DNA of 64,000 bases from Copromyces sp. CBS 386.78 (taxonomy: Eukaryota > Ascomycota > Sordariomycetes > Sordariales > Sordariaceae), in the NCBI GenBank assembly GCA_030685235.1, contig MU839167.1, positions 1 through 64,000 on the forward strand. The letters run 5' to 3'. The first letter of the stretch is position 1. Every line of letters begins with the position of its first letter. Shown piece after piece: positions 48,654 to 60,845 of the stretch. A model generated the notes under the pieces. The model did not search any database, was not told where the DNA came from, and worked only from the letters and a program-made list of their open reading frames with translations. The translations under genes and the position numbers were made by a program.

Positions 48654-51414
48654 TCAGTGGCGGCCGCAAAAACGGCCCCCTCCTCAACGTGGAAATTCCG
48701 TCTTGCGCTTGGTGGCCGGGCCTGTGTTGGTCGTCTGCCGCTCCTCGCCGCACTCAGGGGATCGCGACTTGTGATTTGTTGGAGATTTGTCAAGTGGAAG
48801 TCCTGAAGTGTTACAGCTCCGGCGCCGACACGAGTCGAAAGGCAGCCTTGTTCAAGCTTGACTTCGATCAACCCTGTACCCAGGCGGCTAGAGGTCCACC
48901 GGTTCCTCCTGGCTCGCGATCGAATTGTTGTTGGCTTGATCCCGTTATCTCGATTAATCTGGCGCCAACAACGGCGGCAGCGGTCGCAGCAGAATTCGCA
49001 CTGGACGATCGGCGCCCGAGGCAATCTGGATAGCAACAGAACCGGCACTCCCTCTCGTTCCCGTAGGACTGGGAGCAGCGCAGGGCGGCAATGACAATGT
49101 CGGACAGTTGCCAGTTCGTCGGTTGGTTTCGGTGTCCCTGATTGTGAATTTCCAGCGATATGCAGGGCGCGACGCTGCGTGCTCTCTGAGTGGCTCCTTT
49201 CTTTCGATTGATGTGGATGCGCGAGTGGGCGTGGAGGCGGTTGATTCCACCCTGATGACCCAGGGCTGCAGTGCTCATCACCCAGAGGCCAGCCGACCAA
49301 GGTCTTGTCAGCTGGCGGCAACCGGCAGTCAACCACCACTGTCTCTTCCACACCAACGTCCCGCCAACTCACCACGGAGATACAGCAAAACGAACTAGAT
49401 GGCTCGGCGGATGTGGTTGGAAATTCAAAAGCGGAATTTGAGAGCTTCTAACTTGTCGACAACGCCTTATTCGCGTCGGTGCAACAAAAACACATGCGGT
49501 CGAGAGTATCGTTTGGACGAACGCCGAAGAGAAAGCTGCTTGATTGGGGTCTGGTTGAATGATCAAGTTTGGGTGGTTAAATTGGTCTTTCGCAGGACAC
49601 TGATGGGGAATTTGTTGTTCTATATAGGGTCTTCTCTCGGCCACCCCGTTTCATTGCCAACTCTCCAACAATGGAAACTTGGCCTTTCTTCGGCCGTAGG
49701 CGGTACATGTTTTTCAGGATTTCGAGAATCTTTGCATTCCCGGCAATATCACTAGTCAGGGGTATTAACCACCTTCACGCCGGGAATGTTACCCAACATT
49801 CAACGTTTTACAGCCTCAGCCAGTTGCTGTACGACGTCCATTACCAGATGGTGGATTTCCCTGGATGTCGTTCTCTATTAACTCGGCGTGCCCGGACACT
49901 GCAAATCTACGAATAGGTAACGCCTGGGACGGTCATGCCGTGCAACACTATCATGGCATTACTAGATCTCCGAACTCTGTCACAGAAATGCAGACACTGG
50001 AACACCGGATGAACTCTACGATTGAAACTTGGACCTTTACAAGCTGCTTCCGTGAGGTGCTCGGACGCTAATGGTCCAAGCACGGACATGACGAACTAGC
50101 GGAGTTAAACTTTCACTGCCGTGTTCTATCATTCACCAAGATTTCTCAAAGAAGACCGGGCACTCTCCTATCATTCACTACCATTCTACCTACCTAGGTA
50201 GTTGTCAACGAGCTCACCCTGTCGGCAAGCAAGCGGGGCCTCCACATGGGCGTGTCTTGCATTAGGGCCAAAAGTCCACGTGCAAAACGTCAACTGCGAG
50301 AGGGGCCCGGGCATTTTGTTTTATTTTTCTCTTCTTTTCAACCCCGACTGCTCCAAGTACCAATCTCTCTTCACCCTCTCAGCTTCTGCTTGCCCATCAC
50401 CACAGATACTCTGCACGAGAGGAGCATCTCTTAATGTCGACACATTCACACTACCAAACCCCAAGGAACTACCGGAAGAGAGCAAGTGAAAGGAGTACCG
50501 ATGCGGCCTTAAATCCCAGCCGATTACCTGGAGGTAGCCAATGAAACAAATCACTATGGCTTTTTGCAGCAGATATTCCGAGCTCTTCTGCAAGCGAGGC
50601 CGAGAACCTCGCCGGCCACCTACCTTTTCTGGAGACCCAAGCGGGGTTGAGTATCAGATGTCAGACGTTTGCGCGTTGTCACTAACAGTTATATATGAGT
50701 CTTAGCTGCAATATTGTTAGCGCATGGACATATCATTCTTGATACCCAATGCCACCTTTGAAGGTGCCACTGCCAGTGGCACAATGCAGTGAAACACAGA
50801 AGGAGAGCTGCACGCAATCCATTAGGTTGCGGCGCGAACGAGGCCAAGCCCAGGGCGGTTAGGACCATGACTTATAAACCTACCAGATCCCCTTCTTCTC
50901 CACTTGGTAGCACGAGGTGGTCGGTCCTCTCTCTCTGACTCTCACAGCTTCCAAACTCACCATCTCACTCAGACTGCGCGTCCGAGACCTATTTTTTTAC
51001 GCATTGCAGTAAGCAACATCAACGTCGCCATCATTCACGCTACGCAGCGTTGCCTGGCTGACAGCTGTGCAGCGGACTCGTGAAGCTTAATGACGTGCAG
51101 TCATCTGGGATCCGGCAGCAGTGACGAACCCATCTTCCCCGCAACCCCAAATCGAGTTGCAGACTACGTCACAGTTTCCCACCTTGCACCTTGCTTCGGA
51201 ACACGCTTGTGAGCTCACGGACCGCATCGTACCTCGACAAACAACACATTCCCTTGACCTAGAAACCACGAATCGATACATCTCCTGTCATCATCTCGAC
51301 TTGCCGGCAGTTCCTCTTGTCGCCGGGGAAATCTTTACACCAGCTGCACATATACGGTGCATCCCGCTCGCCCAAAGGTGCAACATCATACGCATTTGCT
51401 TCCTGCTTGAGTCA
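48654..51414. other. Divergent intergenic region between ERF4 and the membrane-protein gene
   Basis: 2.8 kb shared upstream region of two divergently transcribed genes. A minus-strand frame at 48581-49375 (264 codons) is open but Arg/Pro-rich, without a domain, and overlaps plus-strand frames; it probably reflects GC-rich leader DNA. An ERF4 first exon may lie here. CTACCTAGGTAG at 50190-50201 is a perfect palindrome. A CT-rich block (50925-50970) precedes the membrane-protein gene. Confidence 0.5.
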
Positions 51415-53276
51415 ATGACAGACACAACGGCGCCTGGACTTCGTGACAGAAGCGCCACCAAAACCGCATCCGATTCACCACCCGCCAAAGTTCCGAACAT
51501 GGCCACAGTAACCTCTACAGAGACCGGGGCGACCCCCGCCATGTCGCCGTCCACTCCCGATATTCGTCCGGTCCGCCGGGCCGTGACCGTCGACGTAGGG
51601 TCCGAACAAGCCCAACTTCGCCGCCGCGCCATCAACCCTCAGTCCACCCCAGAGACCCCGTTTGGAGAATTTAGGCGACGCAGCTCAACGTTCTCAGACT
51701 ACAGTCTAGATGCCGCAAGAAGAAGTCTTCAACATGAGATTCTAAACCCGGCCAGCTTCGCTTCCGATGAGCAAGGAGCTTCAGAATCCTCCACAATGCC
51801 TTTGGCATTTGCGCTACTACCAGCTGTCGCAGGCATGTTTCACCACAAGGGAAGCGACTTCATCACTGATGTCATCATGATCATTCTCGCCGCTGTCTTT
51901 CTCCATTGGTCCCTCACAGTACCTTGGTAAGCTTTGGTTTCGTTTTTACCCATGTCGACCTGCTCCTTTTACTTACACGGTATCTCAGGAACATGTACAA
52001 GTCTGCACAGCAAGTACGGATCGAAAACGAGCAATTGGCCGAATCAGCCCTCGACGAAGACGGAACATCACCTACGGTAACACCTCTCCAATCGCCATCC
52101 GCCGAGGTCCAAGAACCACGTACACCGATCGAAAGCAAGCATACCACATCTTCGAGCGAGGAAGACGCTAGACTACCAAGCCCCGAGATACCTATTGCCC
52201 AGCAACACAAACACCACAGCTCTCGCCACGCCCGCCGCGTTCACAAAGCCCTTGGCGAGCTCTACACAATCGAATCGCTCGCCCTGGTGCTGTGTTTTGT
52301 CTCTCCTTTGATGATGGCCTATTTACTCCAGATCATGCGCAACCAGTTCAAGTCAGAAGGCGGGCTCGTCTCTGATTTTTCCCTAACGCTTTACATTCTC
52401 GCAGCCGAGGTCCGGCCATTCTCTCACCTCATCAAGCTCATTCAAGCGCGCACGCTACACCTCCAGCGCATTGTCCACCAAAATCCATATTCCGAGTCGG
52501 CCGTACCTCCGACCAGGTTGCAAGAGATTCTGGAGCGACTGAACGAACTGGAACAACGTGCTGCGGGCTCAAAGCCATCAAATGGATCGGCAAATCCCCA
52601 CAACAATGGACAAAGCGACGGCTCGGAAGGAGACCAGGGCCAACAACAGAACCTGAACCCCAAAATCCGCGACGGCATGGTGCGTGAAGTTCGCAATACA
52701 ATTCAGCCGGATCTGGACGCGCTCAACCGTGCAGTCAGACGCTATGAGAAAAAGGCTACTGTTCTCGCTTACCAGACAGAGGCAAGGTTGGGCGCGCTAG
52801 ATGGCAGGCTGAACGATGCCATTGCGCTGGCGGCCGCTGCGGCCAAGGCTGGAGGCACTGGTGCCAGACCGCATGGGAACAACAGCCGCGCAAATGGTGC
52901 TACGGGCTTTAATGGCGGATTCGGCCTGCTCGGTATGCTTGCAAAAGCGCTTGATACGATTGTCTGGGCGGCGGTTATGCCGTTCCAGGCATTGCTGGGT
53001 TTTGTTGTTTTGTTCCCGTTGAGAGCGGTGGCAGGCTTCCTGAAGGGGGTAACAGGAGGAAGCAGTAGGAGCCGGGTTGCTGCTGGTAAGGTTAGTGGCA
53101 CCGGCAGTGTGGGTGGCGCGAGGAAAGGGATGAATGGAAACGGATATGCGACTGCACCTGGGAATTCCACTGGATACCCTCCATACGCCGGTGGTGGTGC
53201 TGAGTATGGCTACTCAGCGAGTGGTAGGAGAACGACATCGGGGAGTGGGAGCGGCGCGCGGTACCCCAGAAGATGA
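51415..53276 (+). CDS. Fungal multi-pass membrane protein of unknown function
   Basis: Two exons, 51415-51926 and 51989-53276, with a 62 bp intron (GTAAGC...ATCTCAG, phase 2, rebuilding a Trp codon: VPW-NMYKSAQQ). The product is 599 aa. The first 125 residues are Ser/Thr/Pro-rich. Hydrophobic segments follow at about 128-170 (PLAFALLPAVAGMF; VIMIILAAVFLHWSLTV), 265-287 (ESLALVLCFVSPLMMAYLL), 298-312 (SLTLYILAAEV) and 492-521 (IVWAAVMPFQALLGFVVLF). A helical stretch (RLQEILERLNELEQRA) and a second one (about residues 400-450) could form coiled coils between them. The C-terminus is Gly/Ser/Tyr-rich and ends GARYPRR. I do not recognise the family. The frame is open upstream of the ATG to at least 51121 but without another ATG. 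Confidence 0.82.
51927..51988 (+). other. Intron of the membrane-protein gene
   Basis: 62 bp, donor GTAAGC, acceptor TATCTCAG. Unspliced translation stops immediately at the TAA inside the donor. Confidence 0.9.
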
Positions 53277-55015
53277 GCGAATACTGATGACTGTAACGAA
53301 GGAATGAGAAGGGGGGAAAAAAAAGAAGAAAAAACATGTCGGGCGGTTGGTTCGATAACCACGGGTCTTGTGGCATGGACGATACGATACCTAGGCATTT
53401 TCTGTTGTTACAACGTACATACTCTGCTGTTCCTTTTTTTGTCATGCTTCTCATGACTTGTTCGGCTAGGCGCAAGAAAGCATTGGGCGAGATACCACCT
53501 AAAACTAGAACCCTCCAAAAGCGCACTATGATTACAGAATAGACGTTACCTCTGACAGTTCTTACTGTCTTGTGGCACCAACTACTATGGCAGTACGGAT
53601 CCTCCAAGTGTATTCTAGTCTAACCCTCTGATGGCTTATGCTGGAACTAGACGCTTCGTGTTGGCCAGAGTACTCACCGCAAGTACGCCATTCATATATC
53701 CATTAACGACCATGGCTTCGGGATACGAACCTCTTGACCGTGGCGGACGTAAAGAATCAGTCCATGTTCAAGCATATGGTGACCGATGAGGAAGGTGAGC
53801 TTCATTATTCTGCCTCGGGTGGCTTCCAGTGTCTTGGGACGTGGACGGCAGTTTGGCGGCAAGCCCAGCAGCCCAGCAGGCAGTTGGTCAGTCAGTGCCA
53901 TGGACCATGGAACCGTGTTTGTGTTTGTGGCTTCAAAAAGTTACCCATCCATATTCCATACCGAGCTGTCGGGCTCGGCGATTCACGGTAGTTGATCCAA
54001 AGTCTTGGTTACACAGACGGGAGGTTGCAGAGGAAACCTGGGGTCCGGTGTGCAAGGTCGGTAAATCCTGCCGAAAGGAGGTTGGGGATATGGGATACAT
54101 TTGATGGTGATGTGGAACTCGGACGAAAGGAGGTACTACCTATGAGATAAGGCGCGAGAAAAAGCAGGAGAAGAAGGGGAATGGGTAAAAGGGTTAGGTA
54201 AGCTGGGGTGAGGGGCAATATATCTTTGCAGCTGTGTTTTTGCAGGTGAGCAAGGTAAGGGGGGCATGGGTCAAGAGAGTGTTAAGAGAGGCGCTGAGTC
54301 CTGTTTGAGACATTGACAAAATGCGTGTATGTACCTTATGTGTCTAGCCTTTCGCTTTTTCCGAAAGCTGTTTTTAGACATGCAACTGGGAGATGTTTTG
54401 CTCGGCTGGGAGCGAAGGTTTGTAGAGAAGGTTGGGTGATGACGGATGTGAAGGCATCGTGGGAATTTCTGTGTCCAGCCGTACGGCTGCGCATTATAGG
54501 TATGTTTGTACGCTCTCGGGATCGACGAAAGAATGACTGAGGATAGGTAGGTATGCACTTGTATGGAATGATCATCACCAATCATGAAGTGGTTCTAGTG
54601 TACACAACATTGAAGACGACCAGAGGTTGAAATTGAAGACAAAAAGATTGGATGGGGCTGAAGCCAAGGCCCGTGCCGAGCCTCCACCCGACCAGGTCCG
54701 CGCACCTCTCCCCCCCACACTGCCGGATTAGTGGAGACTTTTGTTGTTGTTTTTAGCACATGTGTTAGCTGACAACCCATGGCGCTAAACTTTATTGGGT
54801 ATTAACTATCATCAAGAAAATGAGTGACATCACACACCACTGTGGACAAGAAAGCTGACAAGGTGGCATCGGCACCGAAATGAGAAGGAATTGGCTGAGC
54901 GAGCTGCAATTGGGGGAGGGGCTCTGCCGTTTACGGGTTTCCCCTGTCCCTCCCGTCCGAAGGCTTTATTTCAGGGGGTTGGAGATAAAATGTTGTGGTG
55001 TGGTGTGGTGAGGTG
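53277..55015. other. Intergenic region between the membrane-protein gene and Copia copy B
   Basis: 1.7 kb of normal composition with short overlapping frames only. Simple sequence includes purine runs near 53310-53335 and a GTGGT-type repeat (54994-55013) directly before the Copia target site. RIP has not spread into this DNA. No gene is supported. Confidence 0.6.
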
Positions 55016-55020
55016 GGATG
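55016..55020. repeat. Target-site duplication (left) of Copia copy B
   Basis: GGATG, repeated exactly at 60841-60845. A 5 bp duplication is expected for a Copia integrase. Confidence 0.9.
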
Positions 55021-55194
55021 TGTCAGATTGTAGGGTGGAGATCTCGACCAGATGAGGCGAGTCCCAGTCACCTGATTAAGGTCTTGGCATTTCCGGGATA
55101 CCCGAGCACCCCCCAGACCTTCTGGAGCAGATTAGTTACACAGCTAGTTTCTAGACAGTTCAATTAACTAGATCACACACCAGTAAATCTGACA
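55021..55194 (+). repeat. Copia copy B 5' LTR
   Basis: 174 bp, TGTCAGATT...AATCTGACA. The outer part (to about 55130) is unmutated while the part next to the interior has C-to-T changes relative to the 3' LTR (for example ATTAGTTACACAGCTAG against ATCAGTCACACAGCCAG). Confidence 0.92.
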
Positions 55195-58100
55195 ATTAAT
55201 AGTCTGATACGCGCATTACCTATTAATACGACGATTAGTATTACGAAATCAATAATCAACTAAACGACACTAAGGAGAACATCGCCTACCTTAAAGATAG
55301 CGATAACTAGATCCGCTGGGAGCCTATGCTTTGGTTAAAGTATAATTCGGATACCTTCAAAGATTGGATCTAAGGTAAGATCGAGAGACCTATAGTACCG
55401 AGATAACCTAATCCTAGCTAATATTTTATTATTAAAGAAGTAAAGGTACAGATTAAAGCTGCTAAAATTGAATTTAATAATTTTAATAATGGAACCGTCG
55501 TCTAAACCAACTTAAATGAAGCAATTTAAAAAACTCCTCCTACCGAACTTAAAGAACGTAATAAAATAATTCTCAATACCTTCGTTACTGAAGCGGATTT
55601 ATTTAATAAAAAGCTCTTCAAACTAGAATTTATACTCTATCCTAATAATAAGAAGGATTGGAAGGAATTCGTAGCTAGCAATAAAGTCGTACGTACTTAA
55701 ATAAGATTATTAATTAATTACAATCTATAAAATAGTATTATAAAAGAGGAGTAAAAGATTAATAAATAGTATAAAAGATTTAAAATTATAATTAATTATA
55801 AGGTATTTAATAAGTAAATTAGAGCCCGGAAGTAGTATTAGGAGGCTGTTACCGTATTTACGAAGGAATTTAAGAATTGGGGTAATTAGTTTTAAACCTA
55901 GTCTACTATAATAAATAATAGTTAAATAATAGGTGTTAGAGAGATTAAAGTCCCTAATTCCTAGTATATCGATTTTATTAACGTAGTTAAAATCGTACGC
56001 CCTAAATAGTATAAAGGTATTTTGAAGTTTAATAAAGAGATAGCCGCTAGGACTTTTATTTTTATGGAGGTATATAAAAACTTTAAAAAATATAGTATTA
56101 ATTCTATACGACGCGGGGTAATTCCTAAGGGAGGATATTGCAACGCCTTTAACGTTAATAAGACTAGTATTGAATTTGATAATTAAAAATTTATATTTAG
56201 CGATAGTTATAAAAAAAATACTTATAATAAGGACGTTCGTTAAAAAAGTAAGAATAATAAAAAGCCTACGGGTATTAAGCCTAAAAATACTATATTTAAG
56301 AAAAGAAAGTACTAATTAAATATATCCGAACCTTAAATGCGTAAGAAATTTAGTCTCCTTATATATAGAATATACGAAAAATCCCTATATACCCTTAAAG
56401 AATATTAATATATTAATTTAAGCGCTAAACCTAAGAAGGTTATTAAGTTAAACCCTTATACCTATCGCGTCGTTAAAGAAAACCTTATAAAAGACTTAAA
56501 ACTTATTAGAGAAGTAGAGCGTATTATAGTCGAAAATAGCGGAGAGGAGAAGGTACCTAAAAAATAAGAAAATACGTAATTATCTAACGTAAATATAAAT
56601 CGTAATATTATTTATAGAGCGACTTTTTAAATTAGCGGGGCGTATTAAACTAGGGAAGAAATTTACCCCCTTAAAAATTTAACGATTTTCGATTCTAATA
56701 ATTCGCTTTATATCTTTAATAAAATTATTCGTTTCCTTTACTTCTATTATATTAATTTAAATAATTATATATAAGTTGGAAATATTTAAGTAGTAATTAA
56801 AGGGTTTAAGGAAGTTAATATTGTTATTAGAAGAAAGAACGGTCCTTTGAAACTATAGTTAAAGGAAGTCGCTTTCTACTTTAATTTCGCTACTAATTTC
56901 GTTTCCTATATCTAATTGCAAAGGCAGGGTTTCTATTAGGATTATCGCCCTCTTAATAATTATTTGAAGAAAATTAATAATTTATTCTTTTACTATTTAA
57001 ATACCGTTTATAATTAAACAGTTATAAAAATTATCCCTCTTTTATTTATTAGAGCTTCGTTTGTAACGCGCCGGTACAAAATTACCTCCTATATAAAGCG
57101 CCCTTCTAAATAGACGGCAAATATTTAATATTTATAATTCGGATATTTAAAATTATAAATATTCAATTATCTTCAAAACGTTAACAGGGTACGGATCTAC
57201 AGTATATTATTAATTAAATACGATGCGTATACTATAGTAAAAATTAAGTAATAGGTTCACTATATACTTAGAAACTACGGCTATAAATTAGGGGAAAAAT
57301 TCGTAATAGATTTCCTCGAATTTAACGAAGGAAGTAATAGGGTTAAATATTTCCTCTTCATTATATACCGTTAATCTAATTATATTTAGAACTATTACTT
57401 ATCTAATCGTTAAACGATTACTATCGCTATTACACTAATATCCTATATTAATATATTTAAATAAAAGTATAATATTAGCGTTAAAACCTTCGAATTCGAT
57501 AACGAATTTATAAATAATAAGATCCAGTAAAGGTTATTATAACGAAGAACGATAATTAAACCCTTTATTTCTAATATATAAATATAGAATAGTGAGGTAG
57601 AACGTTTAGGGGGTATAGTTAGGGAAAAATATAATACTATATTAATAGAGAAACGCTATTCGCACCGTAGCAAAACGCTATTCGCACCGCCGTCAAAAAT
57701 GAAAATCCTAAGTTACTCCACGGAATCTAGGCTATACCGCTTAATATTAGTATTGGAATTTTTGTAATTTTTTACTCTATCTTACACGACTTTGGCCAAT
57801 ATATTCAGGCTATCTTACAAAGCTCAAAACACTAGGTGCTCAAAAATGAAAGTTTTAATTTATAAAGTTAAGGACGTATTTTTAAAGGTACTAAACGACA
57901 TTACGTAAGGACCCCACCTAGCTTATAAAATATAGAAAAATTCAAGGAATTCTATATACTTATTTATATATTTATAGCTTGAGACTTGGCAAAGTTATAC
58001 TTTGTTTTATTTTGGACGGCGGTGTATAAAGCGTTTATCAGCGGTGCGAATAGCGTTTCTCTATTAATAAGTTCGAAATTTCCAATCGATCTATAGCCAG

Positions 58101-60666
58101 AAATTACTATTACAACTATCTATTTTATTAATAAATCCCTTTAATACTTTTATAATTAAAAATCTCTATTTAAACAGTTTTATACTTATATCGCTCAATA
58201 ATATAGTTATTAAGAAGTATATAAACTAAATTTAAATTACTTTAAAATTTATAATTATAAAGCCTTTACAATAACGAATCCCGCCTAGAAGAAAAAGAAG
58301 CGGCATTAAAAATATTTATTTAAAATATAAATAGGGTTACTTATTAATTATTTAGCAACCTCTATTTATTATATATAAAATCCGTATTTAAACCAGATTA
58401 TCTAGACTAGAAATATAATCTTTAACGAAGAAAGTATATATAACCTAAATTTCAAAAAATTAAAAAAGGACTTATAAATTAATAGTAAAGAATTAACGGA
58501 TTTACTTAATAAATTCAACGAGCCGTATAATTAATCCTCAAGAGTATCCGAACTATTAAAGAGAGAAGGCTATAGCCTACAAAACGATATCGATAATAAT
58601 AATATTAAATTATTATTATTAAACCTTTTAAATAGAGATTACGAATAAAGTTAAAATGCCTCCTAGGAAGAAGACGGTTAATTATAAGAAGGAGTTAATC
58701 CGTATTATATTTTAAATAAAATATTTATCGAATATATTACGGGCATATATCCATCGCCTCTATTAATTCCGCCGGTAATATTTAGCGTAAACTATATAAT
58801 AGACCGAGTAATCTATAAATATTTATATTAGTAAAAACCTTAGGAAGCCGTATTCAACGTTAGGAGACTATCCCAACCAATTTTTAAAACGATAAGGAAA
58901 GTTATTACCAAAGTAGAGGTACATCGGTTAATTATTAAACTAGGCCGATTCAATAGAGTTTATTAACGAAATTTACCCCCCGTACTTAAATATTACAACG
59001 ATTTAAATAATTATTTATTAGGATAATTCTTTAACGAAGTAGAAAGGACTTATCTATAGAATTATAAAAATATAAAAACGTAGATTAAAATTAGCGGGGA
59101 TATACTACGGTTACAAGGTAAATAGATTTTTAATTATATATAAGTATACATCTATAAATTTAATAAGAATAGGACGCTTAATAAATATAAAGTACAATTT
59201 ATTATAAGAGGCGATTAATAGAGTAAAAATAGTATAGATACGTACGCTTCCACCCTAGTAAAGAGGTCATTTAAATTTATTATTATTCTCGCTATAAAAT
59301 TTAAGTTCGAATTAATTTAATACGACACAATTAATGCCTTCGTTAATATATATTTCAATAAGGAGATTTATATACGTATACCTCCCGGGTATTAAATCTT
59401 TAGCAAAGTTCTTAAATTAATTAAAGTATTATATAATCTACGACGAATACTTCTATTATAGTAAAGGGAACTTAATAATACTTTTAAATTTATAAGCTTC
59501 GAAATAATCCTTAAAGATCCGTATATTATAAAGAAGAACAATATCTTTATACTCTACTACATTAATAATATTATATTCGCATTTAATAAGAGTAAAATAA
59601 AAGAGGTTAATAAATATATTATAGAACTATAATTAAAATATTACTTTATAGGAGGAAACGAATTCTAATAGTTTTTAAATATTAAAGTTATCCGCGATCG
59701 AAACTAGAAAAAGATTTAGCTATTATAGGAAACTTATATCGAGAAGATTTCTAAACTACTTAAATCTAGCTTTCAACCTATTTTAATGCCTATAGGGTAT
59801 ATAAAACTAACTCTATACGAAAGCACCGCTAATTATATAGAGATCTATTCTTACTAAATTAATATAGGTTTACTATTATACACAATAGTTAATATTCAAC
59901 TAAATATTATATTCCCAATAAGTAAACTAATATAATACAATTATAATCTTAGTCCTACTTATTTAGCAACTAGCAAGAAAGTAATATAATACTTTTAAAT
60001 TACTAAAACCTAAGTATTATATTTCGGCGGTAGCGACCGATTGGAAATAACTTCAAATACTTCATTTATAAACAACTTAAATAATTGAAAGAGTTTATAG
60101 GGTTTTACAATCAAGCTTTATAGTAGTTTAATCTATTAGGGTATAACTAAATAAATTGTTATTACGACCTTAATGATAGAAGTAGAATTATACGTAGTTA
60201 AAAGGGTAGTTAAAGAAATCCTATTTATAATACGGTTAATATCCGTTTTAGGGGTAAAGCTATTAGAAAATCCTATTCCTACTCTATAATATAATAATAA
60301 GTAGACTATTAGGGCGCTTATAAAGGAGATTCCTACTTTTAGTACTAAAATGAAATATATAGATATTTATAGATATTAGCTGAGGGAGGAGATCCTTACT
60401 AAGAAAATACTTAAAATCGAATTTTTAAATATAAAATTAATATTAATAAATAAATTAATAAAAATATTGGATATTTTAAAGTATAAGAGGTTTAAAGAGC
60501 TTCTAAGTATAATAGAGAAACTACTCCGGAAGAAGGATAATCCGGGATTAAAAGAGATCGATTTAGACGATTTAGATAAGAAATTAGGTTTAAATATATA
60601 AGAAATTTATAAATAACTTTACTTTTAACTTCAAATAGGCAAAAGTGGTTTGTAAGTGAGGGGGTA
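55195..60666 (+). pseudogene. Copia copy B gag-pol relic
   Basis: RIP-destroyed polyprotein region, starting ATTAATAGTCTGATACGC at the primer-binding position and ending with GTGAGGGGG before the 3' LTR. Domain traces are gag, protease, integrase, reverse transcriptase and RNase H. The integrase-to-RT span is interrupted by the TIR element at 57645-58064. The minus-strand frame at 55961-56143 is antisense noise. Confidence 0.85.
57645..58064. mobile_element. 420 bp miniature TIR element (MITE) inside Copia copy B
   Basis: The ends are inverted repeats: 23 bases starting ATAGAGAAACGCTATTCG are perfect, and similarity extends to about 50 bases. TA lies on both sides (57643-57644 and 58065-58066), as for Tc1/mariner-type insertions. 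Each end holds the motif AAACGCTATTCGCACCG twice; the inner copy at the right end is degraded. The interior keeps CpA and TpG (TCAAAACACTAGGTGCTC), unlike the surrounding RIPed DNA. It has no open frame of useful size, so it is non-autonomous. The superfamily is inferred from the TA target. Confidence 0.85.
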
Positions 60667-60840
60667 TATTAGATTGTAGGGTAGAGATCTCAACTAGATA
60701 AGGCGAGTCCCAGTCACCTGATTAAGGTCTTGGCATTTCCGGGATACCCGAGCACCCCCCAGACCTTCTGGAGCAGATCAGTCACACAGCCAGTTTCTAG
60801 ACAGTTCAATCAACCAGATCACACACCAGTAAATCTGACA
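60667..60840 (+). repeat. Copia copy B 3' LTR
   Basis: 174 bp partner of 55021-55194. Here the mutated part is the left end, next to the interior (TATTAG for TGTCAG, CTCAACTAGATAAGG for CTCGACCAGATGAGG), and the outer end is intact, including the final AATCTGACA. Confidence 0.92.
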
Positions 60841-60845
60841 GGATG
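60841..60845. repeat. Target-site duplication (right) of Copia copy B
   Basis: GGATG, identical to 55016-55020. Confidence 0.9.

Larger units (their letters stand above)
55021..60840 (+). mobile_element. Ty1/Copia-type LTR retrotransposon (copy B), complete but RIPed
   Basis: Two 174 bp LTRs (55021-55194 and 60667-60840) with inverted ends TGTCAGATT/AATCTGACA and GGATG on both sides. Without the 420 bp nested element it is about 5.4 kb, normal for Copia. In plus-strand order: gag; protease at about 56685 (IFDSNNS, decayed from a DSG-type site); integrase (about 56900-57600); reverse transcriptase with YDTINAF at about 59320 and YINNIIFAF (from YVDD) at about 59550; RNase H near 60300-60400 (KYIDIYRYWLREEI). 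Integrase before RT identifies Copia rather than Gypsy. Many TAA/TAG stops make it inactive. Confidence 0.92.

Noticed and set aside
48581..49375. 264-codon minus-strand open frame upstream of ERF4
   Set aside because: Arg/Pro/Ser-rich, no domain, overlaps other open frames on both strands in GC-rich leader DNA, and its 3' end runs antiphase into the ERF4 exon.
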